NCBI RefSeq assembly: GCF_900112985.1
Contig: NZ_FONS01000006.1
Location: forward strand, 62,001-126,000
Length of the DNA: 64,000 bases
Reading direction: 5' to 3'
DNA from: Pedobacter antarcticus
Lineage (GTDB): Bacteria; Bacteroidota; Bacteroidia; Sphingobacteriales; Sphingobacteriaceae
Made by a program: the position numbers and the translations under genes. The stretch's first letter is position 1. Every line of letters begins with the position of its first letter. The notes under the pieces were generated by a model. The model worked only from the letters and a program-made list of their open reading frames with translations, searched no databases and had not been told where the DNA came from. This document shows positions 38,701 to 47,407 of the stretch, in pieces.

Positions 38701-38890
38701 GCGTGATAACACTTTTCATCACCACTTCTGCACTTGCCCCCTGATATGCAGCAGAAACCTCGACGGTTGGCGGCGCTATTTCAGGATATTGGGAGATGGG
38801 AAGGGAAAATAGTCCCAATAGTCCCAGAATTACGATTATTACCGATATTACCGTTGATAATACAGGGTTCTCTATAAATTTTCTTAACAT
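35732..38890 (-). CDS. RND multidrug efflux pump, inner membrane (HAE1/AcrB type)
   Basis: A 1052-residue protein with the AcrB plan: TM1 (VLSTVISVIIVILGLLGLFS), large periplasmic loop (SQYPEIAPPTVEVSAAYQGA), TM2-6, second loop, TM8-12. TM4 carries the proton-relay Asp pair in LALVLAIGIVVDDAIVVVEAV. TM10-12 end with GLLAKNAILIVEFSLMHR, with the relay Lys. The loop GSANxxxAG-type cap and SFAFIFGLLPLMLSTGAGAL are also present. It exports hydrophobic drugs, bile salts or dyes using proton flow, in complex with the adaptor gene (8 bases upstream) and the outer channel gene. Length is normal and there is no damage. Confidence 0.96.
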   Translation of the reverse strand: MLRKFIENPVLSTVISVIIVILGLLGLFSLPISQYPEIAPPTVEVSAAYQGASAEVVMKSVITPLEEQINGVEDMTYMTSKSSNNGSAVITIFFKQGTNPDLAAVNVQNRVNKATSQLPADVIKAGITTSKKLSSTAFSFLFYDESGKYDQKFLDNYLRINIIPQMKRVEGVGGAEIYGMREYSMRIWLKPDAMANHGLVPDDIVDALKEQNIEAAPGKIGENSKQSVQYTLKYTGRLDEVTEFEQIILRSDRKGSLLRLKDVADIEFGALDYTTSLVTNGKVSSGGEISQTSGSNARELIISCEKILKDASKDFPPGIKYSTFLNANDFLDASIEKVVHTIIEAFILVFIVVFIFLQDFRSTLIPAIAVPVSIIGTFFFLKLFGFTINLLTLFALVLAIGIVVDDAIVVVEAVHAKLDQGAKSAKKATIHAMSEISGAIISITLIMSAVFLPVTFITGSAGVFYKQFGLTLAVAIVISAINALTLSPALCAILLKPHQPGENHQPKGFLPRFFTGFNTAFEVVTFKYIHAVKFLVRRKWISAAGILAFSLIFYGLMKSTPTGFVPNEDGGGIYGNIVLPPAATLERTVEISKEVDSIVRSIPEVELSSNLSGMDLFNGFGGSYGALFIRLKPWNERMDKGQDINSVVGQLFAKTAHIKGAKLIFFAAPTLQGFGNSNGFEMQLQDRTGGDYQAFSSSIDKFMTAVNQRPEIMYATNPFNIGFPEYQVNVNVAKCKDAGVSVNMVLNTLQGYFGGIYASDFNKFGKQYRVMVQSQPDLIGDEQTLNKIFVRSADGMMPVSELVTLTKTYGPEFITRFNLFNSTTVTGSPNEGYSSGDAIRALEEVAAETLDRGYTYEFSGLTREELSSGSQTVLIFALCLLFIYFLLSAQYKSYILPFSVLLSLPVGLAGAFIFANIFGVDNNIFLQISLIMLIGLLAKNAILIVEFSLMHRLSGRSLVQSAILGARARLRPILMTSFAFIFGLLPLMLSTGAGALSNKSIGTAAIGGMLIGTLFGVFVIPVLFIVFQSIQEKLFGVDKPAHEPRVLQDPLL

Positions 38891-38898
38891 TTTATCGT

Positions 38899-40026
38899 TT
38901 ATTTAGCAGCTGAACCATCAGGAACTATTTGCATTCCATTACTTAAATACTGAAGTCCTTCGCAGACTATTCGGTCTCCTGATTTTAATCCGCCGGTCAC
39001 AACATAAGTCTTCTCGTTAGCGGAGTCCATAATCTCAATTGGCATTTGCTGTACTTTATTCTTATTATCCACTGTAAAAACAAAACGTTTACCCTGGATT
39101 TCATAAGTCGCATTTTTAGGAATCAGCAACGCATCCTTTAACAGCAAAGGGACAGAAACTGACGCACTGGAACCACTCCAGAGTCGGCCGTCCGGATTAG
39201 CAAATACCGCTTTAAAATTGGCTGAACCGGTATTTTTATTGAGCACACCGCTTAACGTTTCTATTTTACCTTTTAAAGGGTATGTCTCTCCCTGCGAAAG
39301 AATCAGGTTTACTTCGGGCATGTTTTTCAATCTATTATGCTGCTGATTTCCTTTATATTTATTAAGAAACACCTGCAATTGCTGCTGACTTAGTGAAAAA
39401 TAAGCATAGACTTTTCTGGTGTCTGCAACACTGGTAAGCGGTATTTCTGCTGTACTGCTAACTAAACTTCCTGTTTTATAAGGAAGTGTCCCTATATATC
39501 CGTCTATAGGGCTCAGAATACGGGTATAGGAGAGTTTTGTTCTTGCTGCGGAAAGATCTGCTTTTGCCTGAAGGAGTTGTGCTTTTTTCACCCGCTCCAG
39601 ATTAACAGCAGTTTTTAATTCGAATGTGTTTACGATTTTACGTTCTACCAGCGCTTTTGTTCTTTGCACCTGGATCCCCGCAGTTTCTAGTTCTGCTTCG
39701 GCAGCTGCAATGGCTGCTAGGCTAATATTGACATCTTGTTTGTAGGTATTGGCATCAATATTGAAAATCGGCTGACCTCTTTTAACATAAGTACCCTCCT
39801 GAACCAATACTTGTTCAATATACCCGTCAACTTTTGGACGTATCTCAACGGTTTGCTCACCCTCGAGCGTTGCAGGATAAGTAACGTGTAATTCCGTCTC
39901 GCGGGGCTCGATAACCTGCGTCTGAAACTTTTCGGGTATTGGTGCAACATTATTTTTCACCGCATTTCCACAGGAACTTAGGATCGAACCAGCGACTATA
40001 AAAGTCAGCATATTAATTTTTTTCAT
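38899..40026 (-). CDS. RND efflux periplasmic adaptor (MFP)
   Basis: A 375-residue membrane-fusion protein. A lipoprotein signal ends AGSILSSCG (anchor Cys near 19). Landmarks are EIRPKVDGYIEQVLVQEGTYVKRGQPIF (lipoyl half), a helical hairpin (KALVERKIVNTFELKTAVNL), TRILSPIDGYIGTLPYKTGS (second lipoyl half) and a beta-barrel with VSVPLLLKDALLIPKNATYE. It bridges the pump and the outer channel. It is the first gene of the operon; its 422-base upstream gap faces a cysteine-rich HTH regulator gene, a likely local regulator. Confidence 0.94.
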   Translation of the reverse strand: MKKINMLTFIVAGSILSSCGNAVKNNVAPIPEKFQTQVIEPRETELHVTYPATLEGEQTVEIRPKVDGYIEQVLVQEGTYVKRGQPIFNIDANTYKQDVNISLAAIAAAEAELETAGIQVQRTKALVERKIVNTFELKTAVNLERVKKAQLLQAKADLSAARTKLSYTRILSPIDGYIGTLPYKTGSLVSSTAEIPLTSVADTRKVYAYFSLSQQQLQVFLNKYKGNQQHNRLKNMPEVNLILSQGETYPLKGKIETLSGVLNKNTGSANFKAVFANPDGRLWSGSSASVSVPLLLKDALLIPKNATYEIQGKRFVFTVDNKNKVQQMPIEIMDSANEKTYVVTGGLKSGDRIVCEGLQYLSNGMQIVPDGSAAK

Positions 40027-40405
40027 TTTTCGTCAAAGCTGTTTTTTAAAAGATAAAAAAGAAGAAATACTTCCTGAAGGAGCGAATTAACCATCGACGA
40101 ATCAAAAAAAATACGCATAGTTATCCTGTACAGCAGAATAATGCCGTTCCTAAGGTTTATTTCCAGTTAAAAGTTTAATAGGTTTCTGCTGAAGAATTCA
40201 ACAGAAATAACATGTTTACCGCTTCTTTAATACATTCCAATAAGGAACAAGGAATACAGGTATTTTTTCATTCCTGCTTAAAGTCGTTGAGGTGGGGTCA
40301 AATAATACAATAGGCATAAGTTAAATCATAAAGTAAATCATTAGATACTTTTTCCATTCTGAATAGAAAACTGAACCTAAATATGAATAAGTACGGCAAA
40401 GTTAG
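40027..40405. other. Divergent intergenic region between RND operon and regulator
   Basis: No gene is seen in these 379 bases. I find no clear -7 box for the efflux operon. Confidence 0.4.
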
Positions 40406-40443
40406 TACTTTTGTGAATAAAACAACCATTTACTTGTTTTATT
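40406..40443 (+). promoter_or_regulatory. -7 box and operator-like inverted repeat of the HTH regulator
   Basis: TACTTTTG at 40406-40413 fits TAnnTTTG. Just behind it AATAAAACAA (40416-40425) and TTGTTTTATT (40434-40443) form a perfect 10-bp inverted repeat with an 8-base spacer, ending 5 bases before the ATG. Placement suggests self-repression. Confidence 0.55.
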
Positions 40444-40448
40444 GAATT

Positions 40449-41096
40449 ATGACGACAAATCGAATACTGATGCTCCTCAAGACAAGAGGCCCTCTAACTG
40501 CAAAAGATCTGGCTTCACACCTTCAAATAACCAGTGAAGGAGCTAGGCTTCAACTGGTTAAGAACATGGAAGAAGGTTTCGTGAAAGTTGAGACTGATGT
40601 TACGGGAGTTGGCCGTCCTAAACAATATTATAGTCTTACCGATCTTGGAAATGGTAAATTTCCAGACACACATGCTGAACTTACTGTAAAACTAGTTGAT
40701 ATTATTAAAACATCTTTAGGCGAAAATGCGCTACAGACGGTTATAGATATTTACGAAGAACAGGGGAAAACCCGGTATCTAAATGAATTGACGGAACACA
40801 CTGCTTTAGAAGAAAAAATTGCAAAACTGGCTGAAATCAGAACCAGAGAAGGTTATATGGCAGAATACACGAAGGAAGATAACGGATATTTTTTCATAGA
40901 AAATCACTGCCCTATTTGCGCAGTTGCTAAAACCTGCCAGGGATTCTGTTCATCGGAATTAAATACATTCAAATATGTGCTGGGCGACAAAGTGGAAATT
41001 AGTCGCATGAACCACATGATCAAAGGAGACAGACGCTGTGTTTACCAAATCATCGAAACTGAGTCCGATACTGATGCAAATGCGTTCAATTCGTAA
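40449..41096 (+). CDS. Cysteine-rich HTH regulator (SufR-like)
   Basis: A 215-residue protein with an N-terminal winged HTH (MTTNRILMLLKTRGPLTAKD, then LASHLQITSEGARLQL, wing GVGRPKQYYSLT). The C-terminal part has Cys154, Cys157, Cys163, Cys167 and Cys197 in ENHCPICAVAKTCQGFC and GDRRCVYQI. This Cys pattern resembles SufR-type iron-sulfur regulators, so it may sense redox state, iron or NO (family knowledge; cluster binding not proven). Divergent from the RND operon, it is the best candidate for its regulator. Confidence 0.82.
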   Translation: MTTNRILMLLKTRGPLTAKDLASHLQITSEGARLQLVKNMEEGFVKVETDVTGVGRPKQYYSLTDLGNGKFPDTHAELTVKLVDIIKTSLGENALQTVIDIYEEQGKTRYLNELTEHTALEEKIAKLAEIRTREGYMAEYTKEDNGYFFIENHCPICAVAKTCQGFCSSELNTFKYVLGDKVEISRMNHMIKGDRRCVYQIIETESDTDANAFNS

Positions 41097-41107
41097 TTCT
41101 CCGGTAT

Positions 41108-41503
41108 CTATAAAGGCACAACGGCTTTGTTTGGTAAAAAATATTTCGGAGAAAGTTCGAAGTAAAAAGCCAGGATATTCAAATGCTTGATATTATACTT
41201 CGCGATATTCTGAGGATTTTCAACGTTCCAGATAAAGGACGGGCTGACGTTTAAAATATATCCAAATTCTTTCATGGTCAAATTATGGGATAATCTAAGT
41301 TTCTGAACTTTATCAATTATATATTGATCTATAGAACTCACCAAAGGCTTTTCCATATCGAGATGCGTTGTTTTGTCAAAAAAATCACTAAATGATTTTA
41401 AACGAATTAAACCCAAACAGTAAACTAACTCGGGATTCAATGGACTATAGTATTGCATGGATGAAGTGTCATGGCGTCTTAAGATTCCTTTTTTGAATAT
41501 CAA
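41108..41503 (-). CDS. XRE-family HTH protein
   Basis: A 131-residue protein. Residues about 60-125 form a Cro/CI-type HTH: IIDKVQKLRLSHNLTMKEFG, then YILNVSPSFIWNVENPQNI and KHLNILAFYFELSPKYFLP. The N-terminal 55 residues (SPLNPELVYCLGLIRLKSF) are unfamiliar. A second in-frame ATG 15 codons in (41458) is possible as start. It converges on the Cys-rich regulator gene with 11 bases between stops. Role unknown. Confidence 0.72.
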   Translation of the reverse strand: MIFKKGILRRHDTSSMQYYSPLNPELVYCLGLIRLKSFSDFFDKTTHLDMEKPLVSSIDQYIIDKVQKLRLSHNLTMKEFGYILNVSPSFIWNVENPQNIAKYNIKHLNILAFYFELSPKYFLPNKAVVPL

Positions 41504-41681
41504 AAGTCCGTGTACACATCATAATCTGAGCATTAATTACGCTTCATTTAGTACTCGAAAATAAGCATCAACACCCACAATACGCAAAAACCACACTCAT
41601 TTTACGTAGTTATACTGCTTAGCAGGTATTAATACGTTCACATAAGTACAAATACGTATCTTAATACGTTATCATTTTTCT
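41504..41681. other. Intergenic with three AATACGT copies
   Basis: AATACGT occurs at 41631-41637, 41651-41657 and 41663-41669, between the end of the MFS gene and the XRE gene. Possible site for a regulator; otherwise nothing is seen. Confidence 0.3.
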
Positions 41682-43064
41682 TTAAACAGAAGCAGTGATG
41701 ACCTGGGATCTGACGGTTGTAACATATTTTAGTAACCAACCTAGTCCAGATAGCGTATAAATACAGAGGACGGTAATAGCGGCATAACTCACAGAATGCC
41801 CGGTCACGTCATGATTTATAAAAAGTGTAAGTAAGGAAAGACCTATTCCTCCACCCAGAAAATAAGCTGTGCTAGCCAGACTTGAAGCTAATCCATGGTG
41901 TCGAACGGGGATACCCATGATTGAAATAACAGATAAACTTGTGTAGCATATAGTCATGCCTAAGCCAGATACACAGGCTGCAGAGCAAAGTAATAACGGT
42001 AAATTATGCCCGAAAAAGACAGAAGCCATTAAAAAGCCTGCTCCCATCACCATTAAAGTCATGCCCATTATTGCAGTTTGCCATATTGTGAATTTTCGGA
42101 TAACCAGGGGCAAAGCAAATTTAGCAAACGCCGCTGAAAGCAGGCTGAATGGCACCAGGTACAAACCAGCCTTTGCTGCACTAAAGTGCATATCCTGCTG
42201 AAGCAGTAGTGATAAAACAAACATATATCCGGTAAAAAAGGCCCCCAGTAAAATGAATACCCCGAAGCCGGTAACTGTCTCCCTAGAGCGAAATAATGAC
42301 AAATCAATCAGGGGCAATGATTTTTCTTTTAGCCTTTTTAAAATTGCCCTGGACATCAGGAGTACAACTATTCCCAGACCGGCGATCAGCCAAGCCTTTT
42401 CTCTGATATGACCAAGTTCATGCACACCATAACTTAACATTAGCAATACCAGTACCAGCAAAAACCCAGATAGAAAATCAGTTTTAGAAGTATCTTTTGC
42501 CGGTTCATCAGCCCTAAGCAGATACCAAGCTAAAAGGATAACTATTAACAACACAGGTACATTTAGAAAGAAAATCCAGTGCCAGCCCATATGTGTTGTT
42601 ATAATACCGCCTAAAGCCAGACCGCTCCCCGATCCGATCGCAGCGAATGAACTAAAAACAGCGATAGCTCTGCTTCTCTCGCTACTATCTGTAAAGGTAT
42701 GGGTGACTATGGCGAAAGCTGAAGGCATGATCAGGGCAGCACCGATGCCCTGCAATGCGCGAAAAAAAACGAGATATTCCAACCCGGGAGAAAAGCCTGC
42801 CCCCAGAGAGGTGAGCAGAAAAAGTAGGCAACCTGTCATAAAAATCTTTTTCTTTCCAATCAGGTCGGTTAATTTTCCGCCTATAATCAGGAATCCGCCG
42901 TATAACAGTACGTACAAAGTTTGCACCCATTGTACCTGGTCGCTTGTCAGTCCATATTGAGACTGTATTGAGGGTATAGCCAGATTCACAATTGCAATAT
43001 CAAGTGCTTCGACAAAAATGCCTACGGACGCGATGGCGAGAATCAGGTTCTTTCTTTGAATCAT
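41682..43064 (-). CDS. MFS drug exporter, DHA2 (EmrB/QacA) type
   Basis: A 460-residue transporter with about 14 membrane segments. TM1 carries the DHA2 mark ALDIAIVNLAIPSIQ and the loop 2-3 motif is GGKLTDLIGKKKIFMTG. The proline-glycine region GIGAALIMPSAFAIVTHTF (TM5, motif C-like) marks antiporters, so drug/proton antiport is expected. No EmrA-like adaptor is next to it. It faces an Lrp/AsnC regulator across 123 bases. TACCTTTG on the minus strand (plus 43090-43097) is a good -7 box, 26 bases before the ATG. Confidence 0.92.
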   Translation of the reverse strand: MIQRKNLILAIASVGIFVEALDIAIVNLAIPSIQSQYGLTSDQVQWVQTLYVLLYGGFLIIGGKLTDLIGKKKIFMTGCLLFLLTSLGAGFSPGLEYLVFFRALQGIGAALIMPSAFAIVTHTFTDSSERSRAIAVFSSFAAIGSGSGLALGGIITTHMGWHWIFFLNVPVLLIVILLAWYLLRADEPAKDTSKTDFLSGFLLVLVLLMLSYGVHELGHIREKAWLIAGLGIVVLLMSRAILKRLKEKSLPLIDLSLFRSRETVTGFGVFILLGAFFTGYMFVLSLLLQQDMHFSAAKAGLYLVPFSLLSAAFAKFALPLVIRKFTIWQTAIMGMTLMVMGAGFLMASVFFGHNLPLLLCSAACVSGLGMTICYTSLSVISIMGIPVRHHGLASSLASTAYFLGGGIGLSLLTLFINHDVTGHSVSYAAITVLCIYTLSGLGWLLKYVTTVRSQVITASV

Positions 43065-43089
43065 AATTATATACGAATAAAATTCTACG

Positions 43090-43097
43090 CAAAGGTA
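43090..43097 (-). promoter_or_regulatory. -7 box of the MFS exporter gene
   Basis: Minus-strand TACCTTTG fits TAnnTTTG, 25 bases before the start codon. No clear -33 box. Confidence 0.45.
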
Positions 43098-43187
43098 GAT
43101 TTAAGCCATAGTTTATAAAAATAATACAGATATTTAGAACAAACATAACTATCAAACTATATCCATAGAACATTTGCCTTATTTCAA

Positions 43188-43685
43188 ATGAACACCAAAC
43201 CTCAAACAGAACAAACTAAAGGGAACAATCTCGTACTGGACGAGAAAGACCTCGACATATTGAAACTATTACAGGCAAATGCAAAACTCACAATAAGAGA
43301 AATTGCGAATACGGTACACCTCAGTCCTACCCCCACTCATGAAAGAATAAAACGCCTGGAGAGAGAAGGAATTATCAAAGAGTATGTCGCTGTGCTGGAT
43401 AAAAGAAAACTAAATAAGGGCATTATTGTAATTTGTAAAGTATCTCTGAAAGAGCATAACAAAGAAATAGCGGGTGCTTTTATTCAAAAAATATTACAGT
43501 TTAAAGAAGTGATAGAGTGTTATAATATCTCTGGGGAATTCGACTTCATGCTCAAAATCGTAACTGGCAGTATGGAAGCTTATCATCATTTCTCTATACA
43601 TAAGCTCGGTGAAGTTTCCGGAATTGCTAAAACAGAAAGCATTTTTGTAATGGATACCATTAAAGAAACACAGCAATTACTTTAA
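43188..43685 (+). CDS. Lrp/AsnC family transcriptional regulator
   Basis: A 165-residue protein. After a 16-residue tail comes LDEKDLDILKLLQANAKLTI, REIANTVHLSPTPTHERIKR and LEREGIIKEYVAVLDKRKLN, the HTH_AsnC domain. The C-terminal RAM domain (GIIVICKVSLKEHNKEIAGA, then VIECYNISGEFDFMLKIVTG) usually binds an amino acid. It is divergent from the MFS exporter gene, a common setting for control of an amino acid or drug exporter. The effector is unknown. Confidence 0.93.
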   Translation: MNTKPQTEQTKGNNLVLDEKDLDILKLLQANAKLTIREIANTVHLSPTPTHERIKRLEREGIIKEYVAVLDKRKLNKGIIVICKVSLKEHNKEIAGAFIQKILQFKEVIECYNISGEFDFMLKIVTGSMEAYHHFSIHKLGEVSGIAKTESIFVMDTIKETQQLL

Positions 43686-43886
43686 TCATTTTTCTATGAA
43701 AATCTATTTTAAACCTCGAGGTAATGCTTAAAGCAACCCGCCTTCTAATCTCCACATAGAATTTGCTGAATAAGTTTTCTAACAGGTGCCATATGAAACG
43801 ATATATATTTTGTGAATTTTCAAGAATTGTTTAAGCAGCTCAACTGTAAGTCAAATAATTAAAATTACGGATTTAACTTAAGTCTA

Positions 43887-43917
43887 TTTGTAACAAGTCT
43901 TAATAAGTATATATTTG
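43887..43917 (+). promoter_or_regulatory. Promoter of the TonB receptor gene
   Basis: TTTG (43887-43890), 19-base spacer, TATATTTG (43910-43917): a full Bacteroidota -33/-7 promoter. The ATG follows 16 bases later. Confidence 0.75.
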
Positions 43918-43932
43918 CGGAAATTATTCTAT

Positions 43933-46284
43933 ATGAAGCCTGGATCTTTACTACTATACATTACGTTCTTAATATTTATTCCTCTTTTTACTTTTTCCCA
44001 AGGCACACAAAACATACTGACGGGTACGGTAACTGACAGCGATCATCAGAAAATCGCAAATGCAAATGTACAGTTAAAGAAAACTAGTATGAAGACTGTC
44101 ACCGATCAAAATGGACGGTTTCAGTTCAAAGGGATCCCTTCCGGAACATATACAATCCGTATTTCCGTTACAGGGTTTCTTAATCATGAATCTGTAATAT
44201 CCATCAATTCTGATCAGGCAATAAACCTTGATTTCACCCTGCAGAATGACAATGCAGACCTAAATGAAGTAATTGTTTCCGCAAGCAGAAAGGCAGAATC
44301 ACTTTCTCAGACACCGTCATCAGTGACGATATTAACAGCCAAGGACATTGCAACACAGTCAACTATCAGTCCTAATCTCGCCAATATTCTTGCTTACAGT
44401 GTTCCTGGACTGGGTACATCTACAAATCAAACGGGCAATTCAGGTCAGACACTTCGCGGACGTAATGTCTTAGTATTGGTCGACGGTATACCTCAATCTA
44501 CCCCGCTACGTGCCGGAGGAAGGGATATCCGAAGTATAGATCCATCTGTAATTGAAAGAGTTGAGGTTATTAAAGGCGCTACTGCCATATACGGTAATGG
44601 TGCCGAAGGCGGGTTGATCAATTATATCACTAAAAAACCTGTTGCAGGTAAAAAATTCGGTGGGTATTCTCAACTTGGAATGACAGGTAATACTAAGGGA
44701 GACAGCACTCTCGGTTTTCGCGCAGTACAGCAGTTTTATGGAAAAGACGGGAAAATAGATTACGTTATAAGCGGTTCTTATGAGAAGACGGGTGTTTACC
44801 GTGATGCTAAAGGAGAAGTTATTTCCCCAGATTACGGATTAGGAGAAACTAAAACTTATAATGCTTTCGCTAAAATTGGCTACGATATTTCTGCCAATCA
44901 GAGACTTGAACTGATGTACAACTATTTTAGCTCAAGGCAGCATTCTGAATATGTATTGAAAAACGGAATATATGGTGAGAAACCTGCAATTGGAGTTAAA
45001 GGTATACGTAAAGGAGAAGATGAAGGAACGCGCTACAATCACAACGCAAACCTGCAGTATACCAATAACCAGATCTTTGGACAAACTAATCTACAGGCTA
45101 ACGTTTATCTACAGGATTTTTATACTATCTATTCAAATGTAGCGTCTTTTTATGAAGGTGGGCAGTCGGCCATTAAATCACAAAAAAAAGGGGCAAGAGT
45201 TAATTTGAATACTCCTGTTACTTTTTCGGAACAAGTTTCCACACAGATTAACTATGGACTCGATCTGATGAATGATAATACCTCTCAAAGTCTGACTGAT
45301 GGAAGAGTATGGGTACCGGATATGAATATGGTTAACTTCGCACCTTATCTGCAGACTACTACAAATATTTTAAGAAACCTGACCATTAAAGGAGGTTTAA
45401 GAGTAGAAAATATCAATATCAAAGTTGACGATTTCAATACGCTTGCCACTGGCCCCAATAATGAAGGAAGTATCGCTGTTCAAGGTGGAAAGTTAAATTA
45501 TAATGCCCTTGTATTTAACTTAGGCGCCAGATATTCAGCTTCTAAATTATTTAATCCATTTATCAGTTATGCACAATCTTTTTCTGTTTTCGAATTAGGC
45601 CGTGTGCTGCGTGCAGCGCAAAGCAATACGCTTTCACAATTGCAAACAAAGCCTATTATTGTCAATAATTATGAGGCGGGATTTAGTAGTTCAATCGGAA
45701 GTCTGAATGTGAGTGCAGCTTATTACATCAGTACTTCTAAACTAGGTGCGAATCTTTTAGAAGTAGATGGTAAGTATATTTCCCAAAGAATACCTGAACG
45801 GGTTTCCGGCTACGAGATCCAAGCCGACTACACGTTTACAAAAGATCTGTCAATTGGCGGTAACTATGCTTTTGTAGATGGAAAAGGTGATGTCGATAAC
45901 GACGGAAATTATGATGGACCAAATGACGTATATCTTAATACAACCCGCATTCCCCCTTCTAAAGCGACAGTTTATCTTAAGTTTTCGGGTATTAAAGATT
46001 TCACCTTCGATTTAAACTGGATGAGAGTTGGCAACAGGGATCATTTCGAGCCAAGTCCAAAGACAGGCAAATACCTAATCGGAGAAGGCCCTGTGAAGGC
46101 GTATAACCTTTTCAACCTTGCCATGGGTTATCAGGCAACAAAGGCTTTGAAACTGAATCTTGGACTAGAGAACCTATTTAATAAAGCTTATTACCCAAGC
46201 ATCTCTCAGTTCTATGGAAATAACACTATCTATACCAGAGGAAACGGACGAAGATTTAACCTTGCTGCAGGATATTCTTTCTAA
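43933..46284 (+). CDS. TonB-dependent siderophore-type receptor
   Basis: Start chosen at ATG 43933 (MKPGSLLLYITFLIFIPLFT, signal ending FTFSQ), directly behind the promoter. The 783-residue protein has a carboxypeptidase-regulatory domain (LTGTVTDSDHQKIANANVQL), a plug (EVIVSASRKAESLSQTPSSV, later GQTLRGRNVLVLVDGIPQST and ERVEVIKGATAIYGNGAEGG) and a 22-strand barrel ending NLAAGYSF. The motif order is that of FecA/FhuE-type siderophore receptors. The stop codon overlaps the start of a PepSY gene (TAATG), so the two work as one unit: outer membrane uptake plus inner membrane reduction or release. No Fur box is recognised. Confidence 0.93.
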   Translation: MKPGSLLLYITFLIFIPLFTFSQGTQNILTGTVTDSDHQKIANANVQLKKTSMKTVTDQNGRFQFKGIPSGTYTIRISVTGFLNHESVISINSDQAINLDFTLQNDNADLNEVIVSASRKAESLSQTPSSVTILTAKDIATQSTISPNLANILAYSVPGLGTSTNQTGNSGQTLRGRNVLVLVDGIPQSTPLRAGGRDIRSIDPSVIERVEVIKGATAIYGNGAEGGLINYITKKPVAGKKFGGYSQLGMTGNTKGDSTLGFRAVQQFYGKDGKIDYVISGSYEKTGVYRDAKGEVISPDYGLGETKTYNAFAKIGYDISANQRLELMYNYFSSRQHSEYVLKNGIYGEKPAIGVKGIRKGEDEGTRYNHNANLQYTNNQIFGQTNLQANVYLQDFYTIYSNVASFYEGGQSAIKSQKKGARVNLNTPVTFSEQVSTQINYGLDLMNDNTSQSLTDGRVWVPDMNMVNFAPYLQTTTNILRNLTIKGGLRVENINIKVDDFNTLATGPNNEGSIAVQGGKLNYNALVFNLGARYSASKLFNPFISYAQSFSVFELGRVLRAAQSNTLSQLQTKPIIVNNYEAGFSSSIGSLNVSAAYYISTSKLGANLLEVDGKYISQRIPERVSGYEIQADYTFTKDLSIGGNYAFVDGKGDVDNDGNYDGPNDVYLNTTRIPPSKATVYLKFSGIKDFTFDLNWMRVGNRDHFEPSPKTGKYLIGEGPVKAYNLFNLAMGYQATKALKLNLGLENLFNKAYYPSISQFYGNNTIYTRGNGRRFNLAAGYSF

Positions 46285-47396
46285 TGAAAACAAGTAAGAA
46301 AATTAAAAATGGTGTGAGGTTAATCCATTTATGGCTGGGTTTGTTTAGTGGGGTCATAGTTATGATCATCAGCCTTACCGGCTGTATGTATGTCTTTGAG
46401 TCTGATATCCGGACCTATCTGCAGAAAGAATACGCTTATGTACCTGTATGCAACCAAACACCTGCAAGCCTTGCTGCATTATTGCATGACATGTCCAAAA
46501 TTGCCCCTGGAAAGAAAATAACAGGGATTGAGATTAACCATACAGCGCCTAATGCAACCGTTGCTTTCAGTGCCGGAAAAGGTAATGTTTATTACCTTGA
46601 TCCGTATAATGGGCGTCTGGTCAAAAAAGCTGGGAAAGATTATCTGCTTACCATCCGCGAAATACATACCTCATTATTAATGGGTGAGACAGGAAAGTTT
46701 ATTATCCGCTGGTCTGTAGTCATATTTGTGATTATGTTAATTTCCGGTTTGATTTTATGGTTTCCTGGCCAGGTCCGGCTTATCAGACAAGCCCTTACGA
46801 TTAAATGGGAAGGCTCTTTTAAGCGAGTCAATTATGATTTGCACAATGTAGTGGGATTTTATGCTTCAGGTATCCTGCTGGTAATTTCTCTTTCCGGACT
46901 ATATTTTGGATTCAAAGAAGTACGCACAGCGGTTAGTTTTTTTAGTGGGTCTAAACTCACCGAAGGTAAAAAAGCTGAGCCGGCGATTAAACCTGAAATC
47001 ATTGAAGCTATCCCGGAACGTTACGGAAAAATGTATGCAGATGCGGTCAGTCTATACCCTGGTGCTGAATTAACAACGTTGACTATCCGTAAAGACGGAA
47101 ATATCCGTCTTCGTTTAAACTATGCTTCAAGCTGGGAAAGAAAGCGGAACACTTTTTTCTACAATGCAGATAATGGGCAATTAATCAGTTCCAAATTATA
47201 CAAAGACTATACAAGAGCTGATGTCATCGAGGCTGCAAATTATGACCTTCATACCGGGCAGATATTTGGCCTGTTCGGGAAAATAGTAGCCACTATAATT
47301 AGTCTTATTTCTGCCAGTTTACCTGTAACGGGGTTTATTATCTGGCTAAAAAAAGGTAAAAAGAAAAAGAAAAATGCACATCGTATAAAGGCTTAA
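46284..47396 (+). CDS. PepSY transmembrane protein coupled to the TonB receptor
   Basis: A 370-residue inner membrane protein whose ATG shares one base with the receptor stop, a sign of translational coupling. TM1 is VRLIHLWLGLFSGVIVMIIS. Further helices are at FIIRWSVVIFVIMLISGLIL, YDLHNVVGFYASGILLVISL and IVATIISLISASLPVTGFII, followed by a Lys-rich tail. Conserved His lie at LIHLW, IHTSL, DLHNV and YDLHTGQIF. Such PepSY_TM proteins are linked to ferric-siderophore reduction (FpvG/PiuB-like). It is shorter than the copy at 23384 because that one has a Lys/Gly-rich insert. Confidence 0.9.
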   Translation: MKTSKKIKNGVRLIHLWLGLFSGVIVMIISLTGCMYVFESDIRTYLQKEYAYVPVCNQTPASLAALLHDMSKIAPGKKITGIEINHTAPNATVAFSAGKGNVYYLDPYNGRLVKKAGKDYLLTIREIHTSLLMGETGKFIIRWSVVIFVIMLISGLILWFPGQVRLIRQALTIKWEGSFKRVNYDLHNVVGFYASGILLVISLSGLYFGFKEVRTAVSFFSGSKLTEGKKAEPAIKPEIIEAIPERYGKMYADAVSLYPGAELTTLTIRKDGNIRLRLNYASSWERKRNTFFYNADNGQLISSKLYKDYTRADVIEAANYDLHTGQIFGLFGKIVATIISLISASLPVTGFIIWLKKGKKKKKNAHRIKA

Positions 47397-47407
47397 CGTA
47401 TGTCTTT

